A stretch of DNA of 64,000 bases, from contig NZ_QGNJ01000004.1 of NCBI RefSeq assembly GCF_003336875.1, positions 124,001 to 188,000 of the forward strand, in the 5' to 3' direction. Shown here piece by piece: positions 50,831 to 57,707 of the stretch. Under the pieces are notes generated by a model that saw only the letters and a list, made by a program, of their open reading frames with translations, was not told where the DNA came from and made no database searches. A program made the position numbers and the translations under genes. Positions within the stretch are counted from its first letter, which is position 1; each line of letters opens with the position of its first letter. The stretch comes from Oleisolibacter albus (lineage in GTDB: Bacteria > Pseudomonadota > Alphaproteobacteria > Azospirillales > Azospirillaceae).

Positions 50831-51555
50831 AGCGCCGTTCCGCCGTCCGCAGCGGTTTCGCGGCGGCGCAGGTACCCGCCTGCGTTCAGCGAGAGCAGGA
50901 ACCGCTCACAGCTCCGGTCCACCTCGAATTCGGGATGGCGCGCCAGGAAGAAGGCGGCCGCTTCCGCCGGCCCCGGCCCGTGTTCCGGCTGGTTCGGCCG
51001 GCCATTGACATGGGTGTCCTCGGCGATCAGGTATCCGCCCGGCCGCACCAGGGGGGCATAGGCCTCCAATTCGTCCAGCACATGCAGCAGACGGTGGTCG
51101 CTGTCCAGGATCACCAGGACCTCCGGCGCGGCAGCGTCGGGACCCGCGTCGTTCCGACTCGCGGCGGCGCGTGCGCGCACGGCGTCGAGGATTTCCGGGC
51201 TGGTCGTGCTGCCGGCGAGGAACTCCAGCCGGGGATGGGCCGGCAGGTCGGCGCCCGGGCCATTGCGGAGGTCGATGCTGACGACCCGGCCATGGCCGAC
51301 AAGGTCGCAGACAGAGGCCAGGAACAGGGCGCTGCCGCCCTTGTGCGTCCCGCATTCCACGATCAGGTCCGGGCGGCGGCGGACGATGATCTCCTGGTAT
51401 ATCCACAGGTCGGTCGGATATTTGATCGCCGTGCGGCCCAGCCAGTCGCAATGCAGCGACCGGCGGCCATCGATGAACCGCTGGTGGACAAGGCGCATAT
51501 AGGCCTGGACCACATCCTGCTCGTGCGCGGACAGATCGTCGCCAAGGGGAGACAC
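50827..51555 (-). CDS. CmcI-family methyltransferase/hydroxylase-like protein
   Basis: 242 residues from the GTG at 51555 (GGAAGG 5 nt upstream). An ATG at 51609 would start inside the duplicated spacer with no ribosome-binding site. The sequence matches the cephalosporin hydroxylase (CmcI) family: WLGRTAIKYPTDLWIYQEII, PDLIVECGTHKGGSALFLAS (motif I), VVSIDLRN, LVILDSDHRLLHVLDELEAY and GGYLIAEDTHVNGRPNQPEH. CmcI acts in cephamycin 7-methoxylation, and homologues occur in sugar and polysaccharide loci. It is the first tailoring gene after the peptide genes. Confidence 0.85.
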   Translation of the reverse strand: MSPLGDDLSAHEQDVVQAYMRLVHQRFIDGRRSLHCDWLGRTAIKYPTDLWIYQEIIVRRRPDLIVECGTHKGGSALFLASVCDLVGHGRVVSIDLRNGPGADLPAHPRLEFLAGSTTSPEILDAVRARAAASRNDAGPDAAAPEVLVILDSDHRLLHVLDELEAYAPLVRPGGYLIAEDTHVNGRPNQPEHGPGPAEAAAFFLARHPEFEVDRSCERFLLSLNAGGYLRRRETAADGGTAL

Positions 51556-51642
51556 GTCAACCTTCCCGACTGGAGGCCCGCAACGGACGGCCCTGGTGCC
51601 GGCAACCATGCGCCGGTGTGGAGAATGACAGGTGGATGCCGA

Positions 51643-51804
51643 TTATGAGCCCATGCACGCGTCCGATGATAGGCTGGGGCCCATCTGCGTTTCACGCAGG
51701 TTCATCACCGTGGCGACCGGTGCCGTCCACGGCAGCCGCTCCGCGTGGAGATCCGTTCCAGAAACGCCGATCGGGGCCTCTTCGTTCTTGCCAGCGATGC
51801 GCAT
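51643..51804 (-). CDS. Candidate RiPP precursor peptide A
   Basis: 53-residue peptide from the ATG at 51804, with a strong GGAGG and 8-nt spacing, ending in TAA. It is too short for a usual gene caller. The leader begins MRIAGKNEEAPIG; it ends PWTAPVATVMNLRETQ and has an aromatic-x-x-Pro (WTAP) resembling the RRE-contact motif YxxP of lasso leaders. The last 13 residues, MGPSLSSDACMGS, are the putative core. Relative to peptide B, only Ile3/Val3 differs in the first 40 residues, while 8 of the last 13 differ. It lies 87 bp before the CmcI-like gene on the same strand and is probably the first gene of the tailoring operon. Non-canonical: no Lan/YcaO/lasso cyclase nearby. Confidence 0.75.
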   Translation of the reverse strand: MRIAGKNEEAPIGVSGTDLHAERLPWTAPVATVMNLRETQMGPSLSSDACMGS

Positions 51805-51839
51805 AGAAAATACCTCCAAAGTAAAAATTGTCTCGAAAG

Positions 51840-51868
51840 ATGTAATTCCTCGGCGGAGTGCGGGTCAA
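51840..51868 (-). promoter_or_regulatory. Candidate promoter of peptide A and the tailoring operon
   Basis: TTGACC (51868-51863), a 17-nt spacer and TTACAT (51845-51840), in the duplicated spacer between the nrdJ tail and the peptide ATG. The same hexamers and spacing occur in unit B. Confidence 0.45.
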
Positions 51869-51901
51869 GCAATCCTTATCGGTCTGCGTATATTGATCTG
51901 C

Positions 51902-51969
51902 TCACCCGCTGCATCTGCTGTAGCCACAGCTGGGGCAGAGGTCGCCGCCTTCCTGGCGGACCGCCCCGG
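51902..51969 (-). pseudogene. Duplicated 3' end of nrdJ
   Basis: 68 bp copied from the nrdJ C-terminus. Read in frame it gives VRQEGGDLCPSCGYSRCSG and the stop at 51902. The intact gene has Cys where this copy has the second Gly (EGCDLC versus EGGDLC), so a zinc-type Cys is lost. It has no start and is a by-product of the duplication that created the second peptide gene. Confidence 0.9.
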
Positions 51970-51970
51970 T

Positions 51971-52008
51971 GCCGGCAACCATTCGCCGGTGTGAGAATGG
52001 TTGCCGGC
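51971..52008 (-). other. Perfect 13-bp hairpin between the two peptide genes
   Basis: GCCGGCAACCATT (51971-51983) pairs fully with AATGGTTGCCGGC (51996-52008), 12-nt loop. It begins 6 bp past the peptide B stop. No U-tract follows on the minus strand, so it is not a textbook terminator. It may slow decay of the peptide B message or partly insulate it from the operon. In unit A the right arm is changed and the stem is lost. Confidence 0.7.
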
Positions 52009-52013
52009 GTCAC

Positions 52014-52175
52014 TCACGACGTAGCGCAAGCCTCCGCTGATGGGGTGGAGCCCAACTGCGTTTCACGCAGGTTCATCACCGTGGCGACCGGTGCCGTCCA
52101 CGGCAGCCGCTCCGCGTGGAGGTCCGTTCCAGAAACGCCGATCGGGGCTTCTTCGTTCTTGCCAGCGACGCGCAT
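52014..52175 (-). CDS. Candidate RiPP precursor peptide B
   Basis: 53 residues from the ATG at 52175, GGAGG with 8-nt spacing, TGA stop at 52014. The leader is that of peptide A with Val3 instead of Ile3; only three of its 120 nt differ. The last 13 residues are LGSTPSAEACATS. Aligned with MGPSLSSDACMGS of peptide A the shared positions are Gly2, Ser6, Ala9, Cys10 and Ser13, with Asp/Glu at 8. It sits between intact nrdJ (97 bp) and the copied nrdJ tail, on the same strand as the tailoring genes. Precursor identity is inferred from arrangement and divergence pattern; the product is unknown. Confidence 0.75.
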   Translation of the reverse strand: MRVAGKNEEAPIGVSGTDLHAERLPWTAPVATVMNLRETQLGSTPSAEACATS

Positions 52176-52210
52176 AGAAAATACCTCCAAAGTAACGATA
52201 GTCTCGAAAG

Positions 52211-52239
52211 ATGTAATTCCCCGGCGGGGTGCGGGTCAA
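52211..52239 (-). promoter_or_regulatory. Candidate promoter of peptide B
   Basis: TTGACC (52239-52234), 17-nt spacer and TTACAT (52216-52211), identical to the unit A elements and preserved in spite of spacer substitutions. Confidence 0.45.
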
Positions 52240-52272
52240 GCAATCCTTATCGGTCTGCGTATATTGATCTGC

Positions 52273-54546
52273 TCACCCGCTGCATCTGCTGTAGCCACAG
52301 CTGGGGCAGAGGTCGCAGCCTTCCTGGCGGACCAGCCCGGGCTGGCCGCAGCGGGGGCAGGGGGCGGGGCGGGCCGCCGTGCCGCCCGTGCCACCCGTGC
52401 CGCCGGTACCGGCCAGGGGGACCGGCTGCGCCAGGAAGCCGATATCCAGCAGATGGCGCTCGATGACGGTGCCGATGGCGGCCAGCAGTGACGGGACGTA
52501 GCGGCCCTGCATCCATTGGCCGCCGCGCGGGTCGAACACGGCCTTCAGCTCCTCCACCACGAAGGCGACGTCACCGCCGCGGCGGAACACGGCCGAGATC
52601 ATGCGCGTCAGCGCCACGGTCCAGGCGTAATGCTCCATGTTCTTGGAATTGATGAACAGCTCGAACGGCCGCCGCCGGCCATCCTCGACCACATCGTTGA
52701 CCGTGATGTAGAGGGCATGGTCGCTTTCGGGCCAGCGCAGCTTGTAGGTCTGGCCCGGCAGCACCTCCGGCCGGTCCAGGGGCGCTCCGGCGGCATCCAG
52801 GGACGGCACCGGCGGTGCCCTGTCGGCCGGGCTTCCGGCCGTGTCCCCCTCTGCCGGCAGCGACAGCACGGCCCCGGTCACCGGGTTGGGCCGATAGGTG
52901 GTGCAGCCCTTGCAGCCCAGGGCGTAGGCCTGGAGATAGATGTCCTGGAAGGCGCTGAAGGGCACGTCGGCGGGGCAGTTGATGGTCTTGCTGATGGCGC
53001 TGTCGACATACTTCTGTGCCGCTGCCTGCATCACCAGATGGGCGGCCGGACTCAGCGTCTGCGCATCGACGAAGGCGTCGGTCAGCGGGGCCGCCTCCCC
53101 GTGCAGCCGCCGGTACAGGCGGTAGGCGTGGTCCTCCACCGTTTCGCTCTGCCGGCTGCCGTCGGGCATCAGCACGGCGCGGTCGTAGCGGAAGGCGAAG
53201 ACCGGCTCGATGCCGCTGGAGACATTGTCGGCCAACAGCGAGATGGTGCCGGTGGGCGCGATCGAGGTCAGCAGAGCATTGCGGATGCCGTGGGCGGCGA
53301 TCTGGCCGCGCAGATCGTCCGGCAGGCCGCGCAGCATGGGCCGGTCCAGATAAAGTGCGCGGTCGAACAGGGGAAAGGAGCCCTTCTCCGCCGCCAGCGC
53401 GGCCGAGCTGCGATAGGCCTGGTCGCGGATGGTCCGCAGCCAGCCTTCGGTCAGCTGCACTGCCCGCTCGCTGCCATAGCGCACGCCGCACAGGATCAGG
53501 GCGTCGGCCAGCCCGGTGACACCCAGCCCGATGCGCCGCTTGGCCCGCGCCTCCGCCGCCTGCGCCTCCAGCGGGAAGCGGGACACATCGATGGCATTGT
53601 CCAGCATGCGCACGGCCAGCGCCACCACCCGCGCCAGCGCAGCCCTGTCCAGATCGGCCTGCGGTGTGAAGGGCTGGCGCACCAGCGCCGCCAGATTGAC
53701 CGACCCCAAAAGGCAGGCGCCATAGGGCGGCAGCGGCTGCTCGCCGCACGGGTTGGTCGCGGCGATATCCTCGCAATAGGACAGGTTGTTCTGCTGGTTG
53801 ATGCGGTCGATGAAGATGACGCCGGGTTCGGCATAGTCGTAGGTGGCGCGCATGATGCGCTCCCACAGGGCCCGCGCCGGCAGCCGGCGGTGGACGCGGC
53901 CGGCGAAGACCAGGTCCCACGGCCCATCGGCCCGCACCGCCTCCATGAAGGCGTCGGTCACCAGCACCGACAGGTTGAAGTTGCGCAGCCGGCCGGGGTC
54001 GCGCTTGGCGTCGATGAACAGTTCGATGTCCGGATGGTCGCAGCGCAGCGTCGCCATCATGGCGCCGCGGCGGCTGCCGGCGCTCATGATGGTGCGGCAC
54101 ATGGCATCCCAGACGTCCATGAAGCTGACGGGGCCGGAGGCGTCGGCCCCGACTCCGGCCACGGCGGCGCCCTTGGGCCGCAGGGTGGAGAAGTCATAGC
54201 CGATGCCGCCGCCCTGCTGCAGGGTCAGCGCCGCCTCGCGCAGATGGGCGAAGATCGACCCCATGTCATCGGGGATGGTGCCCATGACGAAGCAGTTGAA
54301 CAGGGTCACCGACCGGCTGGTGCCGGCACCGGCCAGGATGCGGCCGGCGGGGATGAAGGTGAAGCCGGCCAGGGCATCGTGGAAGCGCGCCGCCCACAGG
54401 GCGGGGTCGGCCTCCGCGGCCGCCAGCGCCGTGGCGACCCGGCGCCAGCTGTCCTCCACCGTCTCGTCCAGCACGCGCCCGTCCGGCTGCTTCAGCCGGT
54501 ATTTCATGTCCCAGATGCGGCGGGAGATGGGGGCGATGTCGGGCAT
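52273..54546 (-). CDS. nrdJ: Adenosylcobalamin-dependent (class II) ribonucleotide reductase
   Basis: Makes deoxyribonucleotides with coenzyme B12 and needs no oxygen. The ATG at 54546 (MPDIAPISRRIWDMKYRLKQ, 757 residues) has GGAG about 8 nt upstream. Key blocks: FVMGTIPDDMGSIFAHLREA, GGGIGYDFSTLRP, the radical-cysteine motif in ATNPCGEQPLPPYGACLLGS, and APTGTISLLADNVSSGIEPV. A C-terminal Cys-rich tail CPRCGQPGLVRQEGCDLC, then CPSCGYSRC, serves as the redox shuttle. Its 3' end is the source of the duplicated fragment at 51902-51969. Confidence 0.95.
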   Translation of the reverse strand: MPDIAPISRRIWDMKYRLKQPDGRVLDETVEDSWRRVATALAAAEADPALWAARFHDALAGFTFIPAGRILAGAGTSRSVTLFNCFVMGTIPDDMGSIFAHLREAALTLQQGGGIGYDFSTLRPKGAAVAGVGADASGPVSFMDVWDAMCRTIMSAGSRRGAMMATLRCDHPDIELFIDAKRDPGRLRNFNLSVLVTDAFMEAVRADGPWDLVFAGRVHRRLPARALWERIMRATYDYAEPGVIFIDRINQQNNLSYCEDIAATNPCGEQPLPPYGACLLGSVNLAALVRQPFTPQADLDRAALARVVALAVRMLDNAIDVSRFPLEAQAAEARAKRRIGLGVTGLADALILCGVRYGSERAVQLTEGWLRTIRDQAYRSSAALAAEKGSFPLFDRALYLDRPMLRGLPDDLRGQIAAHGIRNALLTSIAPTGTISLLADNVSSGIEPVFAFRYDRAVLMPDGSRQSETVEDHAYRLYRRLHGEAAPLTDAFVDAQTLSPAAHLVMQAAAQKYVDSAISKTINCPADVPFSAFQDIYLQAYALGCKGCTTYRPNPVTGAVLSLPAEGDTAGSPADRAPPVPSLDAAGAPLDRPEVLPGQTYKLRWPESDHALYITVNDVVEDGRRRPFELFINSKNMEHYAWTVALTRMISAVFRRGGDVAFVVEELKAVFDPRGGQWMQGRYVPSLLAAIGTVIERHLLDIGFLAQPVPLAGTGGTGGTGGTAARPAPCPRCGQPGLVRQEGCDLCPSCGYSRCSG

Positions 54547-54748
54547 GAACGGCTCCGCTGGCGGACGTCCCTCTCCCAACAGTAGGGACAGGGGGGCGGT
54601 CCCGCAAGCCGCAGCCGGTGACGGTTCCGTTGCAGGTCCGGTGCCGGGCGGACAAGGACGCGGACAGGGACATGGTCTCCTGCCGGGCCAAGATCTGCGC
54701 TCCCCGGCCTCCGGCGGCCGGGGCCAGTCCTTATGAAGACGCCCGGCT

Positions 54749-55543
54749 TCAGACCGCCGACGGTTCGGGCCGGTGGCGGGCGGCGGCGGTGCCCGGCATG
54801 GCGGCCAGCGGATTCAGGGTCATCGGCCCGCCCACCGCCATCACCAGCCGGTCGCTGGCGTCCTCCAGCCGCGCCTCCAGCTCGAACAGGGCCGTCTCCT
54901 TGGGCAGGCCGGGGGGGATCGGCGGCAGGAACTCGATGGTGATGGTGCCGGGCTTGCGGATGAAGGTCCGGCGGCCCCAGAACATGCCGGAATTCAGCGC
55001 CATCGGCACCAGCGGCAGCCCCAGATCCTCGTACAGTACGGCGATGCCGACCTTGTAGGGCCGATAGCTGCCGGGCGCGGTGCGGGTGCCCTGGGGGAAG
55101 ATGACGATGGGCCGGCCTTGCGCCTTCATGCGCCGGGCGCCGGCGATCAGGCTGTTGATGGCGCTGCCGCGCTTGCCGCGATGGATGGGGATCAGGTCGG
55201 CCTTCCAGGCGTACCAGCCCCAGAGCGGCAGCCACAGCAGTTCCCGTTTCAGCACGATGGCCGGATCCGCCAGCATCAGGTGCAGCTTCATCGTCTCCCA
55301 CATGGACTGGTGCTTGGCGCCGATCAGCACCGCCCCGTCCTTGGGCAGATGTTCCAGCCCCTTCACCTCCCAGCGCAGGCCGATGATGTGGCGCTCCAGC
55401 CAGTCCAGCGTGCCCAGATACCAGCGCACCACCTCGATCATGGCCCGGCGCGGGATGAACAGCATCCAGAACAGGCCGAAGCAGCAGAGGATGGTCCAGA
55501 CATAGAAGGCCAGATTGAACAGCAGGGAACGGAACAGAAGCAT
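54749..55543 (-). CDS. plsC: 1-acyl-sn-glycerol-3-phosphate acyltransferase
   Basis: Second acylation in phosphatidic acid synthesis. From the ATG at 55543 it has 264 residues, with an N-terminal membrane helix (FNLAFYVWTILCCFGLFWML). The acceptor motif is HX4E rather than the textbook HX4D (KHQSMWE, His78 and Glu83). The glycerophosphate site is IFPQGTRTAPGS, and PLVPMALNSGMFWGRR follows. The C-terminal 20 residues are low-complexity. In alphaproteobacteria it often follows ftsE-ftsX-ydcF, as it does here without ftsE. Confidence 0.93.
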   Translation of the reverse strand: MLLFRSLLFNLAFYVWTILCCFGLFWMLFIPRRAMIEVVRWYLGTLDWLERHIIGLRWEVKGLEHLPKDGAVLIGAKHQSMWETMKLHLMLADPAIVLKRELLWLPLWGWYAWKADLIPIHRGKRGSAINSLIAGARRMKAQGRPIVIFPQGTRTAPGSYRPYKVGIAVLYEDLGLPLVPMALNSGMFWGRRTFIRKPGTITIEFLPPIPPGLPKETALFELEARLEDASDRLVMAVGGPMTLNPLAAMPGTAAARHRPEPSAV

Positions 55544-55706
55544 GGGCTGGATACCTGCGACGGAAGCCCGGCCATCCTTAACCAGGGTCCCGCCGCCTGT
55601 CCAGACAGGGGCGCCACCCCTTATTCCGGCCCTGCATCCGGGAACTGCCGGGGGGCGGGGCGGGTTGGGATGCGGTGCGCACATCCCCCGCACGAAGGAG
55701 ACGATG

Positions 55707-55949
55707 ATGACCCGACAGGCCCCCCAGGCTCCCGGTCCGGGCGCCATACCCGACGATCCCAAGGACCCGACCCAGCGACCGCCGCCGCCGGCCGGCGATG
55801 CCGAAAGCCGGTCCATCCGCGGCCAGCAGCACACCGGCAACCATCAGAAGCCCGCCGGCGAAAGCGCCGACGCCCATGGCGGCACCCGTGCCGGGGCGGA
55901 GAATGTGGAACCGGCCGCGGGCCGCGGCGAGGACCGGCAAAGCGGCTGA
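55707..55949 (+). CDS. Small hydrophilic, probably disordered protein
   Basis: 80 residues from the ATG at 55707 (AAGGAG 6 nt upstream; a tandem ATG at 55704 is possible). MTRQAPQAPGPGAIPDDPKD, then PTQRPPPPAGDAES: rich in Pro, Gly, Arg, Gln and Asp, no predicted helix and no recognisable domain. Supported by an excellent ribosome-binding site and its place between divergent plsC and convergent ydcF. Confidence 0.5.
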   Translation: MTRQAPQAPGPGAIPDDPKDPTQRPPPPAGDAESRSIRGQQHTGNHQKPAGESADAHGGTRAGAENVEPAAGRGEDRQSG

Positions 55950-55975
55950 CAGGCAGAGCGGCTGACCGGCAGGGA

Positions 55976-56605
55976 TCAGGGGATGGGCGCCGACTCAACG
56001 GCGCGCGGGGTCGACAGGGCGGCGCGCAGATGGGCCAGCAGGAACTTGCTGTATTCCCCGACCACCAGCTCGGCTGTGCCCGGCCATTCCCACCAGCGCT
56101 CCAGCCGCACGGCCGCCGGTGCCACCGGATGGGGCACGATCTCCACATCGGGCAGGGCGCGGTGGAACTCCACCAGACTGCGGGGCATATGGTAGTTCGC
56201 GGTCACCAGGCGCAGGCTGTGGAAACCCTGGTCGCGCATCCAGTGGGCCGTTTCCACCGCGTTTCCCTCGGTGTCGTCGGCCTCGTAGCCCAGGGCGATG
56301 CAGCATTCCAGCTCGCCGCCCTTGCCGGCCCGCTCCAGCAGCTCCCGCACCTCGACGCCGCGATAGACGCCGCTGATGAACAGCTTGCGCGCGCGGCCGG
56401 CGCGCAGCAGCTCGAAGCCCACGGTCAGCCGGCCGCTGCCGCCGGTCAGCACCACGATGGCATCGGTCTGCCGCCCGTCGTCGGGCATGGCGCGGGGCAG
56501 GGCGGCCACGAACAGGAACAGCCCCACAGCCCAGGCCCCGGCCAGAATGCCGACCGCCAGCAGGCTGCGCCGGGCCGCCTGCCCGAAGCGGGCCAGCAGA
56601 CTCAC
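55976..56605 (-). CDS. YdcF-family (DUF218) protein
   Basis: 209 residues from the GTG at 56605, which overlaps the ftsX stop by 4 nt (GTGA). One N-terminal membrane helix is followed by a DUF218 domain: DAIVVLTGGSGRLTVGFELL, GRARKLFISGVYRGVEVREL and LVTANYHMPRSLVEFHRALP. Members such as YdcF and ElyC bind nucleotide-like ligands and affect envelope biogenesis. It is in an ftsX-ydcF operon. Confidence 0.9.
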   Translation of the reverse strand: MSLLARFGQAARRSLLAVGILAGAWAVGLFLFVAALPRAMPDDGRQTDAIVVLTGGSGRLTVGFELLRAGRARKLFISGVYRGVEVRELLERAGKGGELECCIALGYEADDTEGNAVETAHWMRDQGFHSLRLVTANYHMPRSLVEFHRALPDVEIVPHPVAPAAVRLERWWEWPGTAELVVGEYSKFLLAHLRAALSTPRAVESAPIP

Positions 56606-57480
56606 GGCAGCCGCTCCAGGGCGCGGGTCACGGTGATGCGTGCCGTCAGCGCCGCCAGCAGGGCGGCGGCGGCCGGGACCGCCAGCAGCAGCGCCCATTG
56701 CACCGGGGTCAGGGCCAGTTCCGGCAGCAGCGCCGCCTCCAGCCCGCGCCCGGCCTGTTGCAGCCCGACCAGGGTCAGGGCCGCCAGGGCGAAACCGATG
56801 CCGCCGCCCAGCAGGGTCAGGCGCAGCACATGGCGCTGGAACTGGGCGGCCACATAGCGGTCGGAGGCGCCCATGACATGCAGCAGCTCCACCTCGGCCC
56901 GGTGCACGGCGAAGCCGGCGCTGGCGGCGAAGATCACCGCGGCCACGGCCACGCCGCCGATCAGGGCGATGATGACCACCGACACCCCCTGCACCGCGCC
57001 GGCCAGCCGCCGCAGATCGGCCAGCCAGCGGCCGGGGTCCTCCACCACCACGCCGGGGGCGGTCAGCTGCTGGCGCAGCGACCCGGCGTCGGCGCCGGGT
57101 GCCAGCGTCACGTCGATCAGCACCGGCAGGGGCAGGTCGTCCAGCAGCGCGCCCTCGCCCAGCCAGGGGCGGACCAGGGCACGCGACTCGTCGCGCGGCA
57201 GGGGCTTGGCATCGGCCACGGCGGCCAGATCGGCCAGGCTGGCCATGACCGACTGCACCCGCCGGTCCAGGGCATCGGCCGATTCCCCGCCCTGGGGGCT
57301 GACCTGCACCGTCAGGCTGCCGCTCAGGCCGCTGTCCCAGCGCCGGGCCAGATCGGACAGCGACAGCGACGCGGCCAGCGCCAGGGCCGCCAGATAGACC
57401 ATCAGGGCGATGATCCAGGGCAGGAAGCGCCCGCTGGCGTCGCGCTTCAGGGGAATGTCGTAATGGCCGCGGCGGCTCAT
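56602..57480 (-). CDS. ftsX: Cell division protein FtsX (ABC transporter-like permease)
   Basis: Inner-membrane partner of the ATPase FtsE, activating peptidoglycan hydrolases at the septum. 292 residues from the ATG at 57480; a GTG at 57486 has AGGAG 10 nt upstream and may be the true start. N-terminal cytoplasmic tail, TM1 (LPWIIALMVYLAALALAASL), a large periplasmic loop (about residues 50-160), three further helices and VIFAASAGFAVHRAEVELLH, typical of FtsX. No ftsE is found upstream: the 221 bp up to the next gene hold no ATPase sequence. Confidence 0.93.
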   Translation of the reverse strand: MSRRGHYDIPLKRDASGRFLPWIIALMVYLAALALAASLSLSDLARRWDSGLSGSLTVQVSPQGGESADALDRRVQSVMASLADLAAVADAKPLPRDESRALVRPWLGEGALLDDLPLPVLIDVTLAPGADAGSLRQQLTAPGVVVEDPGRWLADLRRLAGAVQGVSVVIIALIGGVAVAAVIFAASAGFAVHRAEVELLHVMGASDRYVAAQFQRHVLRLTLLGGGIGFALAALTLVGLQQAGRGLEAALLPELALTPVQWALLLAVPAAAALLAALTARITVTRALERLP

Positions 57481-57707
57481 CTGCACGGGACTGCGGCTCC
57501 TGCCGTTCTGCCGGGTCGGGCCGGCGCGCGGTGGCGGCCGGCGGGCCTAGAGATGGCATGCCGGACCCGCCGCCGTAAAGGGCGCCGGGCATTTGTCCCA
57601 TCCCGACCGGGGGTACGTGCCTTGCGTTCACGCCTGCCACTTTCTATAAGTTTCTTGACGTGGTCTGCGCTCCGCCAGACCTGAAGCCTCCGGTACACCT
57701 CGCTGCG

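Larger units (their letters stand above)
51596..51969. repeat. Tandem duplication, unit A (proximal to the operon)
   Basis: About 371-bp unit repeated at 51970-52340. From right to left it contains the last 68 bp of nrdJ, a promoter-containing spacer, peptide gene A and part of its downstream spacer. The units are nearly identical through the nrdJ tail, spacer and leader, then diverge sharply in the last 13 peptide codons. Unit A lacks the 13-bp hairpin that follows peptide B. Confidence 0.92.
51970..52340. repeat. Tandem duplication, unit B (overlapping the nrdJ 3' end)
   Basis: Second copy of the 371-bp unit, running from just downstream of peptide B into the functional nrdJ C-terminal codons. 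It carries peptide gene B, its promoter and the hairpin at 51971-52008. Confidence 0.92.

Noticed and set aside
51556-51609. ATG start at 51609 for the CmcI-like gene
   Set aside because: It lies in the decayed hairpin part of the duplicated unit with no ribosome-binding site; the GTG at 51555 has GGAAGG at good spacing.
51596-52340. Insertion sequence or CRISPR as the source of the repeats
   Set aside because: There are only two units, no transposase, no terminal inverted repeats and no spacer pattern; the content (nrdJ tail plus peptide gene) shows simple tandem duplication.
54674-54684. B12-box-like GGCAGGAGACC on the minus strand upstream of nrdJ
   Set aside because: Tempting for a cobalamin riboswitch before a B12 enzyme, but the other conserved segments (GCAACTG, GCCACTG) are not found upstream and the aptamer would fall inside plsC coding sequence.
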